64,000 nt of DNA, from assembly GCF_014635485.1 (NCBI RefSeq), contig NZ_BMCX01000002.1, positions 456,396 through 520,395 of the forward strand, written 5' to 3'. A program made the position numbers and the translations under genes. This stretch comes from Corynebacterium pelargi (GTDB taxonomy: Bacteria; Actinomycetota; Actinomycetes; Mycobacteriales; Mycobacteriaceae). Positions 8,493 through 17,412 of this stretch are shown in pieces. The notes beneath the pieces are model-generated. The model was not told where the DNA came from, ran no database searches, and was given only the letters and a program-made list of their open reading frames with translations. Position 1 is the first letter of the stretch. Every line of letters starts with the position of its first letter.

Positions 8493-11400
8493 TGGGTTTA
8501 ACCAGCGGGAACGCAATGGTTTGGCGAATATTCTTATCGCAGAGCATCATCACCAAGCGATCAATACCCATGCCCATGCCGCCCGATGGTGGCATGGCGT
8601 ATTCCAGGGCTTTGAGGAAGTCCTCATCCACCTCCATGGCTTCTGGATCCCCGCCGGCAGCAAGCAAGGACTGCTCCATGAAGCGCTCACGCTGCACCAC
8701 CGGATCAATCAACTCCGAGTAGGCCGTGGCAACCTCGGCACCGAAGCAGATCAAATCCCACTTTTCTGCCACGCGCGGATCCTTGCGGTGCTGGCGCGTC
8801 AGCGGAGATACCTCGGTGGGGAAATCAATATAGAAGGTGGGCTCAATGGCGAATTGCTCGCTTAATTCCTCGTGCAACTCAATCACGAGAGCACCGCGCG
8901 ACAGCCCGGTGGGATCAATGCCGTGTTGCTCGGCCAAGCGCTGCAGATCCTCGATAGGCGTATCGGGGGTAATGGGTTGCCCACTTGCCTGGGCAATACC
9001 CTCGTGCACGCTGAGTACTCGCCAGGGGCGCGACAAATCCACCTCATGTTCCCGGCCATCGGGGCCGGTGCCCTTGATGCGGGTATGCCCATTGGCTGCC
9101 ATGGCCGCGTTTAACACGATGGTGCGCGTCAATTCCCGCATGGAGTTGTAATCGCCATAGGCCTGATAGGCCTCCAACATGGTGAACTCCGGATTGTGGG
9201 TTGCATCGGCACCTTCATTACGGAAGTTCCGGCCAATTTCAAATACACGATCCACGCCGCCCACCATGAGGCGCTTGAGGTACAGCTCGGGAGCGATACG
9301 CAAATACAGATCCAGGTTATAGGCGTTGATATGGGTGCGGAATGGACGTGCATTCGCACCACCATGAATGGTCTGCAGCAGCGGAGTTTCAACCTCTAAG
9401 AAGCGCTCCGATAATAAGGTATCGCGCACCGCCTGGATAATGGCGCTGCGAGTTCGCAGCATCCTTCGGGCCTCTGGATTGCTAATCAAATCCACATAGC
9501 GCTGGCGAACCCGGACTTCCTCATCGGAAGGGGCCGTGCGCGGCACAGGCCGAAGAGCCTTCGACGTCAGGCGAATGCTGCGGGCAATCACGCTGGCGGT
9601 GCCATTGCGCGAAGCGCCCATCACGCCTTCGACGCCAATATGATCGCCAATCGCGATCTCGAACTTGAGCTTGCGAAGTTCATCTCTGCCCACCTGCTCG
9701 CGCTCAATAAGCACCTGGAATTCGCTATCCCAATCGCGCAGGCGATAAAACTGCACTCCGCCGTGATCGCTTCGGCCAATCACACGGCCAGCCGTAGAGA
9801 CCGCAGCACCCGGTGCCAACGCCTCCAAGGCGCTCAGACGCTGCTCGCGTTGGAAGTCGGTGGGGTAGGGATCTTCACCCTCGGCCAACAAGGCCTCGCG
9901 CCGCTGCATCTTCTGCTTTACCTGCTGCGGATAATGCGGCTCCGGGATCGTTGGCTTCGCGTGGCTTAAAAACTCCACGATCGCCGGGTTAGCTGCCTGG
10001 TAGATGGGCTGTTCGCGGGCACCATCATTGGCAAGAGGCACAGAGATTTGGCCTTCGGCAAGGCCAAGGGCAACGGCAATGGCAGCCAGATCGCTTGAAT
10101 TACGCCAGCACAAATAGCGGGTAAGCCACTGCGGGTCGTACTTCATATTCGAGCGGTACAACTGCTCAATCTGGAACTTGCGCGACATCAAAGCAACAGC
10201 GCCGCGGCTGATCTTTTGGGGCAGGGTAGCGCCCACGTCTTCACCGGCGGCAATCGTCTCGCGCAAGAAGGCGAAGTTCAACGAGACTCGCTTGACGCCC
10301 AATTCCCGAGCACCCATCAGTAGCGCTGCCACCATGAACTCGGTAACGCCATTGGCAGCATGCTCGAGATCGCGACGCATCACGTCAAGCGATAAGCCCG
10401 TGCGGCCCCAGGGCACAAAGGAGAGCAAACCCCTGGTCTGGCCTTCTGCATCCAAGGCCTCGATCATGACGCAATCGCCGTCAAGGGGATCGCCCAGGCG
10501 GCCAAGCGCCATGGAGAAACCACGATCGTCGCCGTTTTGGCGCCAACGATCCGCGAAGGCGATCAGCCTGTGCATCTCTTGGCCGCTGATGTCTTTATGG
10601 CGGCGGATGCGGACGCTATAGCCCTCGGCGATCAGGCGTTTATAGCTACGGTGGACGTCGACAAGCTTGGGGTTATCGAGGCGGAAACGGTCCACGTCTA
10701 CCACCGACTCATCACCGAGCGCACGAACCTTCATGCCTGCGCGGGCAAAAGCGGCCGCGCCGTCCCTGGACGTGCCGATAGCTGCAGGGGCCAAACCCTG
10801 CTGATCAGCGAATGCCAAGAAGGCCTGGATAGCGGCGTCCCAGTGATCGCGAAGGCCAATGGGGTCGCCGGCAGCAAGGCAAGAATCCATCACATTGCGA
10901 TACGCCACCGCGGCCTTGGCATCGGGCGAAAAGATCACGCCCTTATCGCGGCGAGTGGCGAAATAGCCCAAGGAATCCGCGTCGTGCTCATCTTGATCCA
11001 GGAGCAGCCGGCGCAATTGGAGCTCTTCGTCCAAGCCCTGGAATTGCGTCTTTGCACGAGAAAAGAGCAGGGCCGCGGCGGAAGCGACGAGCGTGAGCAA
11101 AGCGCCCAGAGCCAGCACGAACTGCACCTGGGGGATGTAATCATCAGGCGATAAGGTGAGCTGGCGAAGCAGGCGGCTCAACGTTGGTCGCTCGCCTACG
11201 AAGAAAAAGCCCACCAGCAACGCCAGCAACGCCGTGATGGCGATACCCACCACCGCGGTGAGCAGGGCGCGACGAAACGCGGCCTCGGAAAGCGGGGCGC
11301 TGTAGGTGGAACGTGCCCGCAACAAGACGATGAACAGTGCCAAGAGTATCAGCGCCAGCACCGAGGTCTGGATGATGTCTTCAACACTGAGGTAGATCGT

Positions 11401-11703
11401 GACCTCTTCATAGGCGAAGGCCACGCTCATCAACAGCAACGCGGCGCCGAGGAGTTCGACAGCAAAGAATGCCGTGGCGAGCCAGAAGCCGAGTCGTTTA
11501 TGGCGAACCAGCGCGTGGGCGGTGACTACAAGGAAGAGCGCAGAAAGGTAGCTCGACCCCACGATGGGGAAGACGTAGTTGAGCCCCGCGCCGATGAGTT
11601 CGGCCCAGTGCAGGTTGCCGAAAAGGCGGATGAACACCACGATGAGTGCGCTAAGAAAAAAGTAGCCCGGCAGAATTCTTTCTGGGCGTTGTGAAAGACG
11701 CAT
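8485..11703 (-). CDS. lysX: LysX-type fusion: MprF-like lysyltransferase plus class II lysyl-tRNA synthetase
   Basis: 1072 residues. The N-terminal ~210 residues hold about six membrane segments; next comes a DUF2156 lysyltransferase domain (about 250-560, with 'SFVPWGRTGLSLDVMRRD' and 'SLNFAFLRE'); then an OB-fold and a lysyl-tRNA synthetase core with motif 2 'FRNEGADATHNPEFTMLEAY' and motif 3 'GMGMGIDRLVMML'. Such proteins charge tRNA-Lys and pass lysine to phosphatidylglycerol, lowering surface charge and giving resistance to cationic peptides. M. tuberculosis LysX has the same architecture. ATG 11703 starts MRLSQRPERIL; the frame is open further upstream without a better start. It sits between accD1 and accD2, which I recall as adjacent in C. 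glutamicum. Confidence 0.92.
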   Translation of the reverse strand: MRLSQRPERILPGYFFLSALIVVFIRLFGNLHWAELIGAGLNYVFPIVGSSYLSALFLVVTAHALVRHKRLGFWLATAFFAVELLGAALLLMSVAFAYEEVTIYLSVEDIIQTSVLALILLALFIVLLRARSTYSAPLSEAAFRRALLTAVVGIAITALLALLVGFFFVGERPTLSRLLRQLTLSPDDYIPQVQFVLALGALLTLVASAAALLFSRAKTQFQGLDEELQLRRLLLDQDEHDADSLGYFATRRDKGVIFSPDAKAAVAYRNVMDSCLAAGDPIGLRDHWDAAIQAFLAFADQQGLAPAAIGTSRDGAAAFARAGMKVRALGDESVVDVDRFRLDNPKLVDVHRSYKRLIAEGYSVRIRRHKDISGQEMHRLIAFADRWRQNGDDRGFSMALGRLGDPLDGDCVMIEALDAEGQTRGLLSFVPWGRTGLSLDVMRRDLEHAANGVTEFMVAALLMGARELGVKRVSLNFAFLRETIAAGEDVGATLPQKISRGAVALMSRKFQIEQLYRSNMKYDPQWLTRYLCWRNSSDLAAIAVALGLAEGQISVPLANDGAREQPIYQAANPAIVEFLSHAKPTIPEPHYPQQVKQKMQRREALLAEGEDPYPTDFQREQRLSALEALAPGAAVSTAGRVIGRSDHGGVQFYRLRDWDSEFQVLIEREQVGRDELRKLKFEIAIGDHIGVEGVMGASRNGTASVIARSIRLTSKALRPVPRTAPSDEEVRVRQRYVDLISNPEARRMLRTRSAIIQAVRDTLLSERFLEVETPLLQTIHGGANARPFRTHINAYNLDLYLRIAPELYLKRLMVGGVDRVFEIGRNFRNEGADATHNPEFTMLEAYQAYGDYNSMRELTRTIVLNAAMAANGHTRIKGTGPDGREHEVDLSRPWRVLSVHEGIAQASGQPITPDTPIEDLQRLAEQHGIDPTGLSRGALVIELHEELSEQFAIEPTFYIDFPTEVSPLTRQHRKDPRVAEKWDLICFGAEVATAYSELIDPVVQRERFMEQSLLAAGGDPEAMEVDEDFLKALEYAMPPSGGMGMGIDRLVMMLCDKNIRQTIAFPLVKPNA

Positions 11704-11738
11704 GGTTTCCGATCGATTGCTAAACGTTTTAAATAACA

Positions 11739-11766
11739 ATCCTAAACCAAAGCTAAGGGTAGGCAA
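11739..11766 (-). promoter_or_regulatory. Candidate lysX promoter
   Basis: On the minus strand TTGCCT (11766-11761) and TAGGAT (11744-11739) are separated by 16 bases. The predicted mRNA start lies about 30 bases before the lysX ATG at 11703. Confidence 0.55.
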
Positions 11767-11816
11767 AAGCTCCTGCACCGCCACTGCGCTGCAGCGATGC
11801 ATACACAACACCTGCT

Positions 11817-11855
11817 GCAAAAACCGTGAACACCAAGGCTAGAACGCCTTGGTGT
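11817..11855 (-). terminator. Terminator after accD1
   Basis: A perfect 11-bp stem AACACCAAGGC/GCCTTGGTGTT (11828-11855) with loop TAGAAC lies 67 bases past the accD1 stop; on the minus strand a GGTTTTTGC run follows after a few bases. It isolates accD1 from lysX. Confidence 0.8.
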
Positions 11856-11921
11856 TTCGGGGATTGTGCGCAGAGATAAAGGCGCCGGGCAAGAAGCAGC
11901 GGCTATCAAGGTCTAGGTGTT

Positions 11922-13553
11922 TTAGAGCGGAATATTGCCGTGCTTGCGTGCGGGGCGCTGCACGTGCTTGTTGCGAAGCAGGCGCAAGTTGCGGCTGATT
12001 TGGCCGCGGGTTTCGCTGGGTAGAATGACCGCGTCGATCAAACCGCGCTCGGCAGCCAGGTAGGGGTTGAGCATGTGTTCTTCATATTCACGCTCGAAAG
12101 CTGCGGAAAGCTCCACAATGTCTTCGCCTTCTTCTGCTGCGCGAAGCAATTCCTTGCGGTATAAAAAGCCCACGGCGCCGGCAGCGCCCATCACGGCGAT
12201 TTGAGCCGTTGGCCAGGCGAGGTTCACATCGGCACCCAAACCCTTCGAACCCATCACGCAGTAGGCGCCACCATAGGCTTTGCGCATGGTCACGGTAATC
12301 TTCGGCACCGTTGCCTCGCCGTAGGCGTAGAGCAGCTTGGCGCCACGACGAAGGATGCCGTCATGTTCTTGGCCGGCGCCGGGGAGGAAGCCTGGGACGT
12401 CGACAAGCATGACGATGGGGATATTAAAGGCATCGCAGGTACGCACGAAGCGGGCGGCTTTTTCGGAGGCATCAATATCGAGGCAGCCGGCAAACTGCGT
12501 GGGCTGGTTCGCCACAAAACCGATGGACTCGCCCTCGATGCGGCCGAAAGCGGTCACCACATTGTCGGCGCGGCCTTCTTGGATTTCGAGGTAATCGCCA
12601 TCATCGGTCAGGCAGCTAATTACATCGCGCACGTCATAGGGCACGGTCGGGGAATCGGGAATGATGTGGTCGAGTGCCAGATCATCGGGGTTGAGGTTGG
12701 CGTCGATGCTGCCTTTCTCGTGCTCAAAATGTTCCCGCGGGGCGGTGGTGCGGTTATTTGAAGGCAAGAAAGCCACCAGGTCAGAGACGAAATCAAGGGC
12801 ATCTTCATCGCTGGATGCGGTGTAGTGGGCATTACCAGCCTGCTGGAGGTGAACCCCTGCGCCGCCTAATTCTTCTTGGGTGATCATCTCGCCGGTGACG
12901 GTCTTGATCACATCGGGGCCGGTGACAAACATCTTGGAGCTTTCTTCCACCATCACCACAAAGTCGGTCAGTGCAGGCGAATAGGCATTGCCGCCAGCGC
13001 AGGCGCCCATAATCACCGAGATCTGCGGCACCACGCCGGAGGCCTTGATGTTTTGGTAGAAGGTCTGGGCGATCAGATCCAGGGACACGGCGCCATCTTG
13101 GATGCGGGCACCGGCGCCTTCATATAAGCCGATGAGGGGGCGGCCGGTGGTGATGGCTAACTCCATGATTTTGATCATTTTCTCGCCATAGACCTCACCC
13201 AGGGCGCCGCCGAACACGGTGCCGTCTTGGCTGAAGATGCACACCTCTCGGCCGTCGATGGTGCCCCAGCCGGTGACGATGCCGTCGGTGACGGGGCGTT
13301 TATGTTCCATGCCGAAGGCGTGGGTGCGGTGGCGTGCAAGTTGGTCAGTTTCGATGAAGGATCCTTCATCGAGGAGATAGTCCAAGCGTTCGCGGGCGGT
13401 GAGTCGCTTGGCTTTGCGCACTCGATCCAGTGCGTTCTCACCCATGGGTGCGGCTGCTTCGCGGCGACGTGCTTTGAAGTCTGCGATCTTCCCTGCAGTG
13501 GTGGTGAGATCCTTGAGCGCTTCAACATCTACAAAAGGTGAGGAAATAGTCAT
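11922..13553 (-). CDS. accD1: Acetyl-CoA carboxylase beta subunit, DtsR1 type (AccD1)
   Basis: 543 residues. It begins [10 protein letters not shown], close to the remembered start of C. glutamicum DtsR1 (MTISSPLIDV), and the rest follows the carboxyltransferase family: '[20 protein letters not shown]', '[18 protein letters not shown]', '[19 protein letters not shown]', and C-terminal '[11 protein letters not shown]'. With the biotinylated alpha chain and AccE it makes malonyl-CoA, the committed step of fatty acid synthesis. The gene is monocistronic, with a terminator at 11817-11855. The upstream region has a -35/-10 pair straddling a perfect inverted repeat, and the -10 ends 8 bases before the ATG, pointing to a leaderless, repressor-controlled transcript. 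Confidence 0.95.
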   Translation of the reverse strand: MTISSPFVDVEALKDLTTTAGKIADFKARRREAAAPMGENALDRVRKAKRLTARERLDYLLDEGSFIETDQLARHRTHAFGMEHKRPVTDGIVTGWGTIDGREVCIFSQDGTVFGGALGEVYGEKMIKIMELAITTGRPLIGLYEGAGARIQDGAVSLDLIAQTFYQNIKASGVVPQISVIMGACAGGNAYSPALTDFVVMVEESSKMFVTGPDVIKTVTGEMITQEELGGAGVHLQQAGNAHYTASSDEDALDFVSDLVAFLPSNNRTTAPREHFEHEKGSIDANLNPDDLALDHIIPDSPTVPYDVRDVISCLTDDGDYLEIQEGRADNVVTAFGRIEGESIGFVANQPTQFAGCLDIDASEKAARFVRTCDAFNIPIVMLVDVPGFLPGAGQEHDGILRRGAKLLYAYGEATVPKITVTMRKAYGGAYCVMGSKGLGADVNLAWPTAQIAVMGAAGAVGFLYRKELLRAAEEGEDIVELSAAFEREYEEHMLNPYLAAERGLIDAVILPSETRGQISRNLRLLRNKHVQRPARKHGNIPL

Positions 13554-13561
13554 GTTTTGGA

Positions 13562-13590
13562 ATCATAAGGTGGTTTCTAAAACCAAACAA
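13562..13590 (-). promoter_or_regulatory. Candidate accD1 promoter with embedded 15-nt operator
   Basis: On the minus strand TTGTTT (13590-13585) and TATGAT (13567-13562) are 17 bases apart; the -10 ends 8 bases before the ATG. The perfect inverted repeat TGGTTT-CTA-AAACCA (13571-13585) fills the spacer, the classical site for repressor blocking. FasR, the TetR-type regulator of lipid genes in this genus, is the obvious candidate, but the match to its site was not verified. Confidence 0.65.
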
Positions 13591-13600
13591 CTAACCACAC

Positions 13601-13616
13601 TGTGATAATTGGCACA
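13601..13616. promoter_or_regulatory. GlxR/CRP-like site upstream of accD1
   Basis: TGTGATAATTGGCACA matches the GlxR pattern TGTGA-N6-TCACA with one mismatch (GCACA). It lies just upstream of the accD1 -35 region. Confidence 0.5.
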
Positions 13617-13939
13617 CCTAGCGCTGAGCAGGTGGTTTCCAGTGCAAAATAATGAAAACTCCAGCAAAAAGCTCCCAATCGCAGCGGATCTGTGCAGTAC
13701 CTTTGCTGCACGCTGGATGCTGCACGCTGCACGCTGCAGGCTGTGCGCTGTACGCACATCCCTTTCGCGTGGCCTGGGTGAGATCACGCAAAGACTTAGA
13801 GCACGCAACAACAAGACGCAGCAAGCAGGGGAGCGGGCTCTTCTTCGCTGCTCTTCTAATTCGGCTGTTCTTGATCGCGCTGTAGTTGTTCGTGCTGTGC
13901 CTATTCGCGCTCGTCCTGATCGGGCTAGGATCAGACACC
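13617..13939. other. Long intergenic region accD1-birA
   Basis: No convincing gene. Short frames on both strands read through low-complexity sequence and lack family resemblance. The region holds the heptamer tandem repeat (13705-13753) and presumably the birA promoter, although I see no strong -35/-10 pair for birA. Confidence 0.6.
13705..13753. repeat. Heptanucleotide tandem repeat, 7 units
   Basis: Seven consecutive 7-base units, each beginning GCTG: GCTGCAC, GCTGGAT, GCTGCAC, GCTGCAC, GCTGCAG, GCTGTGC, GCTGTAC. Three copies are identical. It is not inside a credible reading frame. Confidence 0.9.
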
Positions 13940-14761
13940 ATGCACCCCCAAGATCCACGCACCCCGCTGAATATCACTGCTTTGCGTAACCGCCTGGTGG
14001 CCCGCGGACCCCTCGCGCGAATCGAGCATGTAGAAACCACCGGATCAACCAATACCGATTTAGTGGCGATGGCGAAGCAGGGTGCACCGGCGTGGACGGT
14101 GCTGTTTGCCGAGCACCAAAGCCAGGGCCGCGGAAGAATGGGCCGTCGCTACGAGTCGCCCTCCGGGGCACAACTCACGCTCTCCCTTCTCCTTCGCCCT
14201 CCAGCCAGTTGCGTGCAAAGGCTCGGGCTGATGCCACTTGCTACAGGTTTGGCGCTTGTCGACGCCCTACCGAAGGGCGTTGGTATACAGGTGAAATGGC
14301 CAAATGACCTCATCATTGAGCACCGCAAACTCTGCGGCATTCTTGCCGAAGCCGTAAGCCTTGGCCCAGAACCCGCGGTGGTGATTGGCTTGGGGCTCAA
14401 TACCTCGCTTCGCCGCGATGAATTGCCCGTCCCTCACGCCACCAGCCTGGAGCTCGAAGGCATCGCATATGAGCGAAACGAGCTGGCAGCCCAGGTGATG
14501 CTGAGCCTGCATCACCGTTTGAGCCAGTGGGAAGATAACGACCCGGCCCTCATTCAGGATTACCGCGAGGTATGCGCCACCATCGGCACCGACGTTCGGG
14601 TGATTCTGCCTGGCGATAAAGAATTGCTCGGCACCGCCATCAACGTCAGCGATGAGGGCTTGTTGCTGGTGCGTGATGATGCAGGCGAGGTCCACGAGCT
14701 CAGCGCCGGAGACGTCTTCCACCTGCGCGCCCAGCATGGGGGATACGGGGTGGAGCAATGA
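13940..14761 (+). CDS. birA: Biotin--[acetyl-CoA-carboxylase] ligase
   Basis: 273 residues with the biotin protein ligase core: 'ETTGSTNTDLV' (biotin-site region), 'AEHQSQGRGRMGRRYESP' (the GRGRxGR nucleotide/biotin loop), 'VKWPNDLI' and 'KLCGILAEAV'. There is no N-terminal DNA-binding domain, so it is a mono-functional ligase, not a repressor. It biotinylates the carboxylase alpha subunit and pyruvate carboxylase. ATG 13940 has TAGGA about ten bases upstream; the open frame before it is low-complexity. The next gene begins at the shared ATGA. Confidence 0.95.
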   Translation: MHPQDPRTPLNITALRNRLVARGPLARIEHVETTGSTNTDLVAMAKQGAPAWTVLFAEHQSQGRGRMGRRYESPSGAQLTLSLLLRPPASCVQRLGLMPLATGLALVDALPKGVGIQVKWPNDLIIEHRKLCGILAEAVSLGPEPAVVIGLGLNTSLRRDELPVPHATSLELEGIAYERNELAAQVMLSLHHRLSQWEDNDPALIQDYREVCATIGTDVRVILPGDKELLGTAINVSDEGLLLVRDDAGEVHELSAGDVFHLRAQHGGYGVEQ

Positions 14762-15225
14762 TCCGTATTGCCCCAGAAGAACAAGTGCGCGCCGATGTCA
14801 CCGCCTCTTTTGGTGCGCTGCTGTATCCGGTGATGGAGTTAGTGGTCATTACCGGTTTGTGCTGGATGGGCATCGGTTGGATGGATCGAGAACACAATTT
14901 CCTCGATCCAGGCCCCATGATGCGCAACGCCTTGGTGGGTCTGTGGTTCGTGCTCGTGCTGTTGAGGTTTGTGCTGCCGGTCATCGGTGCAAGAAGGCGC
15001 AGGATTATCGTCACCGATCATCGCATTATCGCTCGCGATGCGGGCTTGAGCTCCCGGGTGGAATCAATTCCTTTATCTACGATTCGCCACGTGCAGCGCC
15101 GCCGCAAAGACATCACCTTATCGGTCGCAGGACTCGACCACTTGGTGCTTTTAGAGTCGGTACCCAAAGCCAAGACGGTGGCTGCCAGTATTGAAGCCGG
15201 CATGGTCCAGCCTGCCATCTGGTAG
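14758..15225 (+). CDS. PH-domain membrane protein
   Basis: 155 residues. Two membrane segments (about 20-42 and 56-80) are followed by a soluble domain starting 'RRRRIIVTDHRIIARDAGLSSRVESIPLSTIRHVQRRR', which fits bacterial PH domains (YdbS/bPH2 class). It overlaps birA by the ATGA tetranucleotide. I recall a membrane protein at this place in C. glutamicum. The function is unknown; the conserved order birA, membrane protein, purK is the main clue. Confidence 0.75.
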   Translation: MIRIAPEEQVRADVTASFGALLYPVMELVVITGLCWMGIGWMDREHNFLDPGPMMRNALVGLWFVLVLLRFVLPVIGARRRRIIVTDHRIIARDAGLSSRVESIPLSTIRHVQRRRKDITLSVAGLDHLVLLESVPKAKTVAASIEAGMVQPAIW

Positions 15226-15332
15226 CCACGGGCAGGTGCGCACCCCAAAAGCGCCCAGCATGTGACGCTTCAAGCACATCCGATTGCCCATGCGGGGGTA
15301 ACGGCGCATGCTGGCGATCATGCCTGCCCGCG

Positions 15333-15338
15333 TATAGT
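15333..15338 (+). promoter_or_regulatory. Candidate -10 element of purK (leaderless)
   Basis: TATAGT ends 7 bases before a GTG in the purK frame (15346). No good -35 is seen. The spacing would place the mRNA 5' end on the start codon. Confidence 0.55.
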
Positions 15339-15345
15339 CAGCTTG

Positions 15346-16593
15346 GTGAATGAGGCGCAACAGAGCAATTCAGAAGCAAAGCAAGCAAGTCACCCAGCGC
15401 ACGCCCCCGGTATGCCAATTGTGGCGGTAATCGGCGATGGGCAATTAGCACGCATGATGCAAACCGCTGCCATCGAATTAGGCCAATCGCTGCGGCTGCT
15501 CGCCAGCAGCAAAGACGCCAGCGCAGCACAAGTGTGCTCCGATGTGTTGCTCGGAGACTACACCAACCTAGAGCATGTGCGACTCGCCGCCTTAGGCGCA
15601 GACGCGGTGACCTTCGACCATGAGCATGTGCCCAATGAGCACCTCGACGCTCTCATTGCCGAGGGCATTAATGTGCAGCCGCGCCCCGAGGCGCTGATCT
15701 TTGCCCAAGACAAGCTTGAGATGCGCAAGAAACTGCAATCCCTCGGTGCCCCAGTGCCACCATTTGCGCGCATCGACTCGCTCGAAGACGCACAAGCGTT
15801 TTGGGATCAGGTCCACGGCGAAGTGTGCCTCAAGGCTCGCCGCGGTGGCTACGACGGCCACGGCGTGTGGTTCCCGGACACGCAAGAAGAACTCAGCACG
15901 CTGGTCCAAGAACTGCTCGAAGCGGGCACCCCGCTGATGGCAGAGGAAAAAGTAGCGCTTCGCGGCGAGCTTTCTGCCATGGTGGCGCGCACCCCCAGCG
16001 GCGTTACCCAAGCATGGCCGGTGGTGGAATCCGTGCAGCGCGATGGCGTGTGCGCTGAGGCGGTGGCTCCCGCGCCAGCGTTGCCGGTTGCCTTGCGCCA
16101 ACAGGCAGAAGAGCTCAGCGTAAGCCTTGCCAATGGCCTGGGTGTTACCGGTGTGTTGGCCGTGGAACTCTTCTTATGCCAGGGAGCACAAGGGGCGTTG
16201 GAGCTCAGCGTGAATGAGCTGGCAATGCGCCCGCATAACACCGGGCACTGGACCCAAGATGGCTGCTGCACCAGCCAATTTGAGCAGCACCTTCGCGCGG
16301 TGCTCGACTTACCTTTGGGCGATACCCACACCACCGCCGAGTACACGGTGATGGCCAATGTGCTGGGCGCACCCGAAGACCCAGTTATGCCCATGCAGCA
16401 GAGGGTGATTGAGGTGATGCGCCGCTACCCAAAGGCGAAGATCCACCTCTATGGCAAAGAACACCGCCCGGGCCGCAAGATCGGCCACGTGAATTATTGC
16501 GGTGAAGACCTTGCACACACCCGAGCCGCCGCGAATGCCGCCGCCTATTTCTTAGTGCATGCCACCTGGCCTGATCACACGAGCGAACACTGA
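15346..16593 (+). CDS. purK: N5-carboxyaminoimidazole ribonucleotide synthase
   Basis: 415 residues from the GTG at 15346. It shows the PurK start '[21 protein letters not shown]', an ATP-grasp domain with '[15 protein letters not shown]', and '[22 protein letters not shown]' for metal and substrate binding near the end. It converts AIR, ATP and bicarbonate to N5-CAIR in purine synthesis; purE follows. The start is uncertain: the frame is open to 15262, the GTG at 15346 is preceded by TATAGT at leaderless spacing and leaves about 20 residues before the core, and an ATG at 15412 would begin directly at the core. Confidence 0.93.
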   Translation: MNEAQQSNSEAKQASHPAHAPGMPIVAVIGDGQLARMMQTAAIELGQSLRLLASSKDASAAQVCSDVLLGDYTNLEHVRLAALGADAVTFDHEHVPNEHLDALIAEGINVQPRPEALIFAQDKLEMRKKLQSLGAPVPPFARIDSLEDAQAFWDQVHGEVCLKARRGGYDGHGVWFPDTQEELSTLVQELLEAGTPLMAEEKVALRGELSAMVARTPSGVTQAWPVVESVQRDGVCAEAVAPAPALPVALRQQAEELSVSLANGLGVTGVLAVELFLCQGAQGALELSVNELAMRPHNTGHWTQDGCCTSQFEQHLRAVLDLPLGDTHTTAEYTVMANVLGAPEDPVMPMQQRVIEVMRRYPKAKIHLYGKEHRPGRKIGHVNYCGEDLAHTRAAANAAAYFLVHATWPDHTSEH

Positions 16594-16635
16594 GCAGCGA
16601 ACACTGACTAGCGAACACCGACCAGTGAACACCGA
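16581..16635. repeat. 14-nt tandem repeat at the purK-purE junction
   Basis: Four imperfect units with the core GCGAACACTGA or its variants GCGAACACCGA and GTGAACACCGA, running end to end. The purK stop codon lies in the first unit, and the purE ribosome site follows the last. Confidence 0.85.
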
Positions 16636-16648
16636 GGAGAGTAAGAAG

Positions 16649-17149
16649 ATGCAACCGCTTGTTGGACTCATCATGGGATCCGATTCTGATTGGCCCACCG
16701 TAGAACCCGCCGCAGAGGTGCTAGCGGAATTTGGAGTGCCCTTCGAAGTAGGAGTGGTTTCTGCCCACCGCACCCCCGAGAAGATGCTCAACTACGCACA
16801 GCAGGCTCACCAGCGAGGCTTAAAGGCAATTATCGCCTGCGCCGGAGGCGCCGCACACCTGCCAGGCATGGTGGCTGCCGCAACTCCACTGCCAGTGATC
16901 GGTATTCCCCGTGCCCTTGAGCAGCTCGACGGCATGGACTCCCTGCTGTCTATCGTGCAGATGCCAGCGGGTGTGCCGGTGGCAACGGTATCGATCGGCG
17001 GGGCTCAAAACGCAGGCCTGTTGGCGGTGCGGATCCTTGGTGCCGGTGATGAGCGACTCACCCAGCGCATGGCTGAGTATCAAGAGCAACTGCGTGAGAA
17101 GGTCGAAGCCAAAGACGAGGCTCTACGCCGCAAACTCATGGGCGAGTAA
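16649..17149 (+). CDS. purE: N5-carboxyaminoimidazole ribonucleotide mutase
   Basis: 166 residues. '[13 protein letters not shown]', '[12 protein letters not shown]' and '[25 protein letters not shown]' are the class I PurE signatures that bind the CAIR phosphate and base. It isomerises N5-CAIR from PurK to CAIR. ATG 16649 has GGAGA eight bases upstream; an apparent extension to 16559 only reads through the tandem repeat. The gap after purK is 55 bases, filled by the 14-nt repeat, so the pair is probably one operon. Confidence 0.95.
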   Translation: MQPLVGLIMGSDSDWPTVEPAAEVLAEFGVPFEVGVVSAHRTPEKMLNYAQQAHQRGLKAIIACAGGAAHLPGMVAAATPLPVIGIPRALEQLDGMDSLLSIVQMPAGVPVATVSIGGAQNAGLLAVRILGAGDERLTQRMAEYQEQLREKVEAKDEALRRKLMGE

Positions 17150-17174
17150 ATAACGCCTCACGTAGGTTTTGTGC

Positions 17175-17211
17175 GATGGCACCGCTGCTGATTATTCGGG
17201 GCGGTGCCATC
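17175..17211. terminator. Hairpin between purE and the convergent small membrane gene
   Basis: A perfect 11-bp stem GATGGCACCGC/GCGGTGCCATC with a 15-base loop, starting 25 bases past purE. It overlaps the last codons of the convergent gene. No U-run follows, so it may stop both transcripts only partly. Confidence 0.6.
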
Positions 17212-17401
17212 GTCGTCTGATGCGCCAAAGCGTTACCGTGGCGATCACCAGCACTAACGCCAGCAGCGCGGGCCAGATCCTTGGTTCCGGCTGGAAGAGG
17301 TTGAGCACTGCCTGGATAAAGGCCAGGAAGGCGAAAAATCCCACGAAGCCGAAGATGGCGTCAAAGACGAGTGACTTTCGCTCGCTGTTGGGAGTGCTCA
17401 T
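17192..17401 (-). CDS. Small two-segment membrane protein
   Basis: 69 residues: a short polar N-terminus, a hydrophobic helix (about 13-35), a short loop with 'QPEPRIWP', a second helix (about 42-58) and a basic tail RRRWHRPE. It ends just past purE and starts 11 bases after the end of the sugar-importer permease, so it could be the last gene of that operon. I do not recognise a family. Confidence 0.6.
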   Translation of the reverse strand: MSTPNSERKSLVFDAIFGFVGFFAFLAFIQAVLNLFQPEPRIWPALLALVLVIATVTLWRIRRRWHRPE

Positions 17402-17412
17402 GGGCGAAAATT

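Noticed and set aside
13609-13989. Overlapping short frames on both strands in the accD1-birA gap
   Set aside because: They read through the heptamer repeat and low-complexity sequence, and none resembles a known protein.
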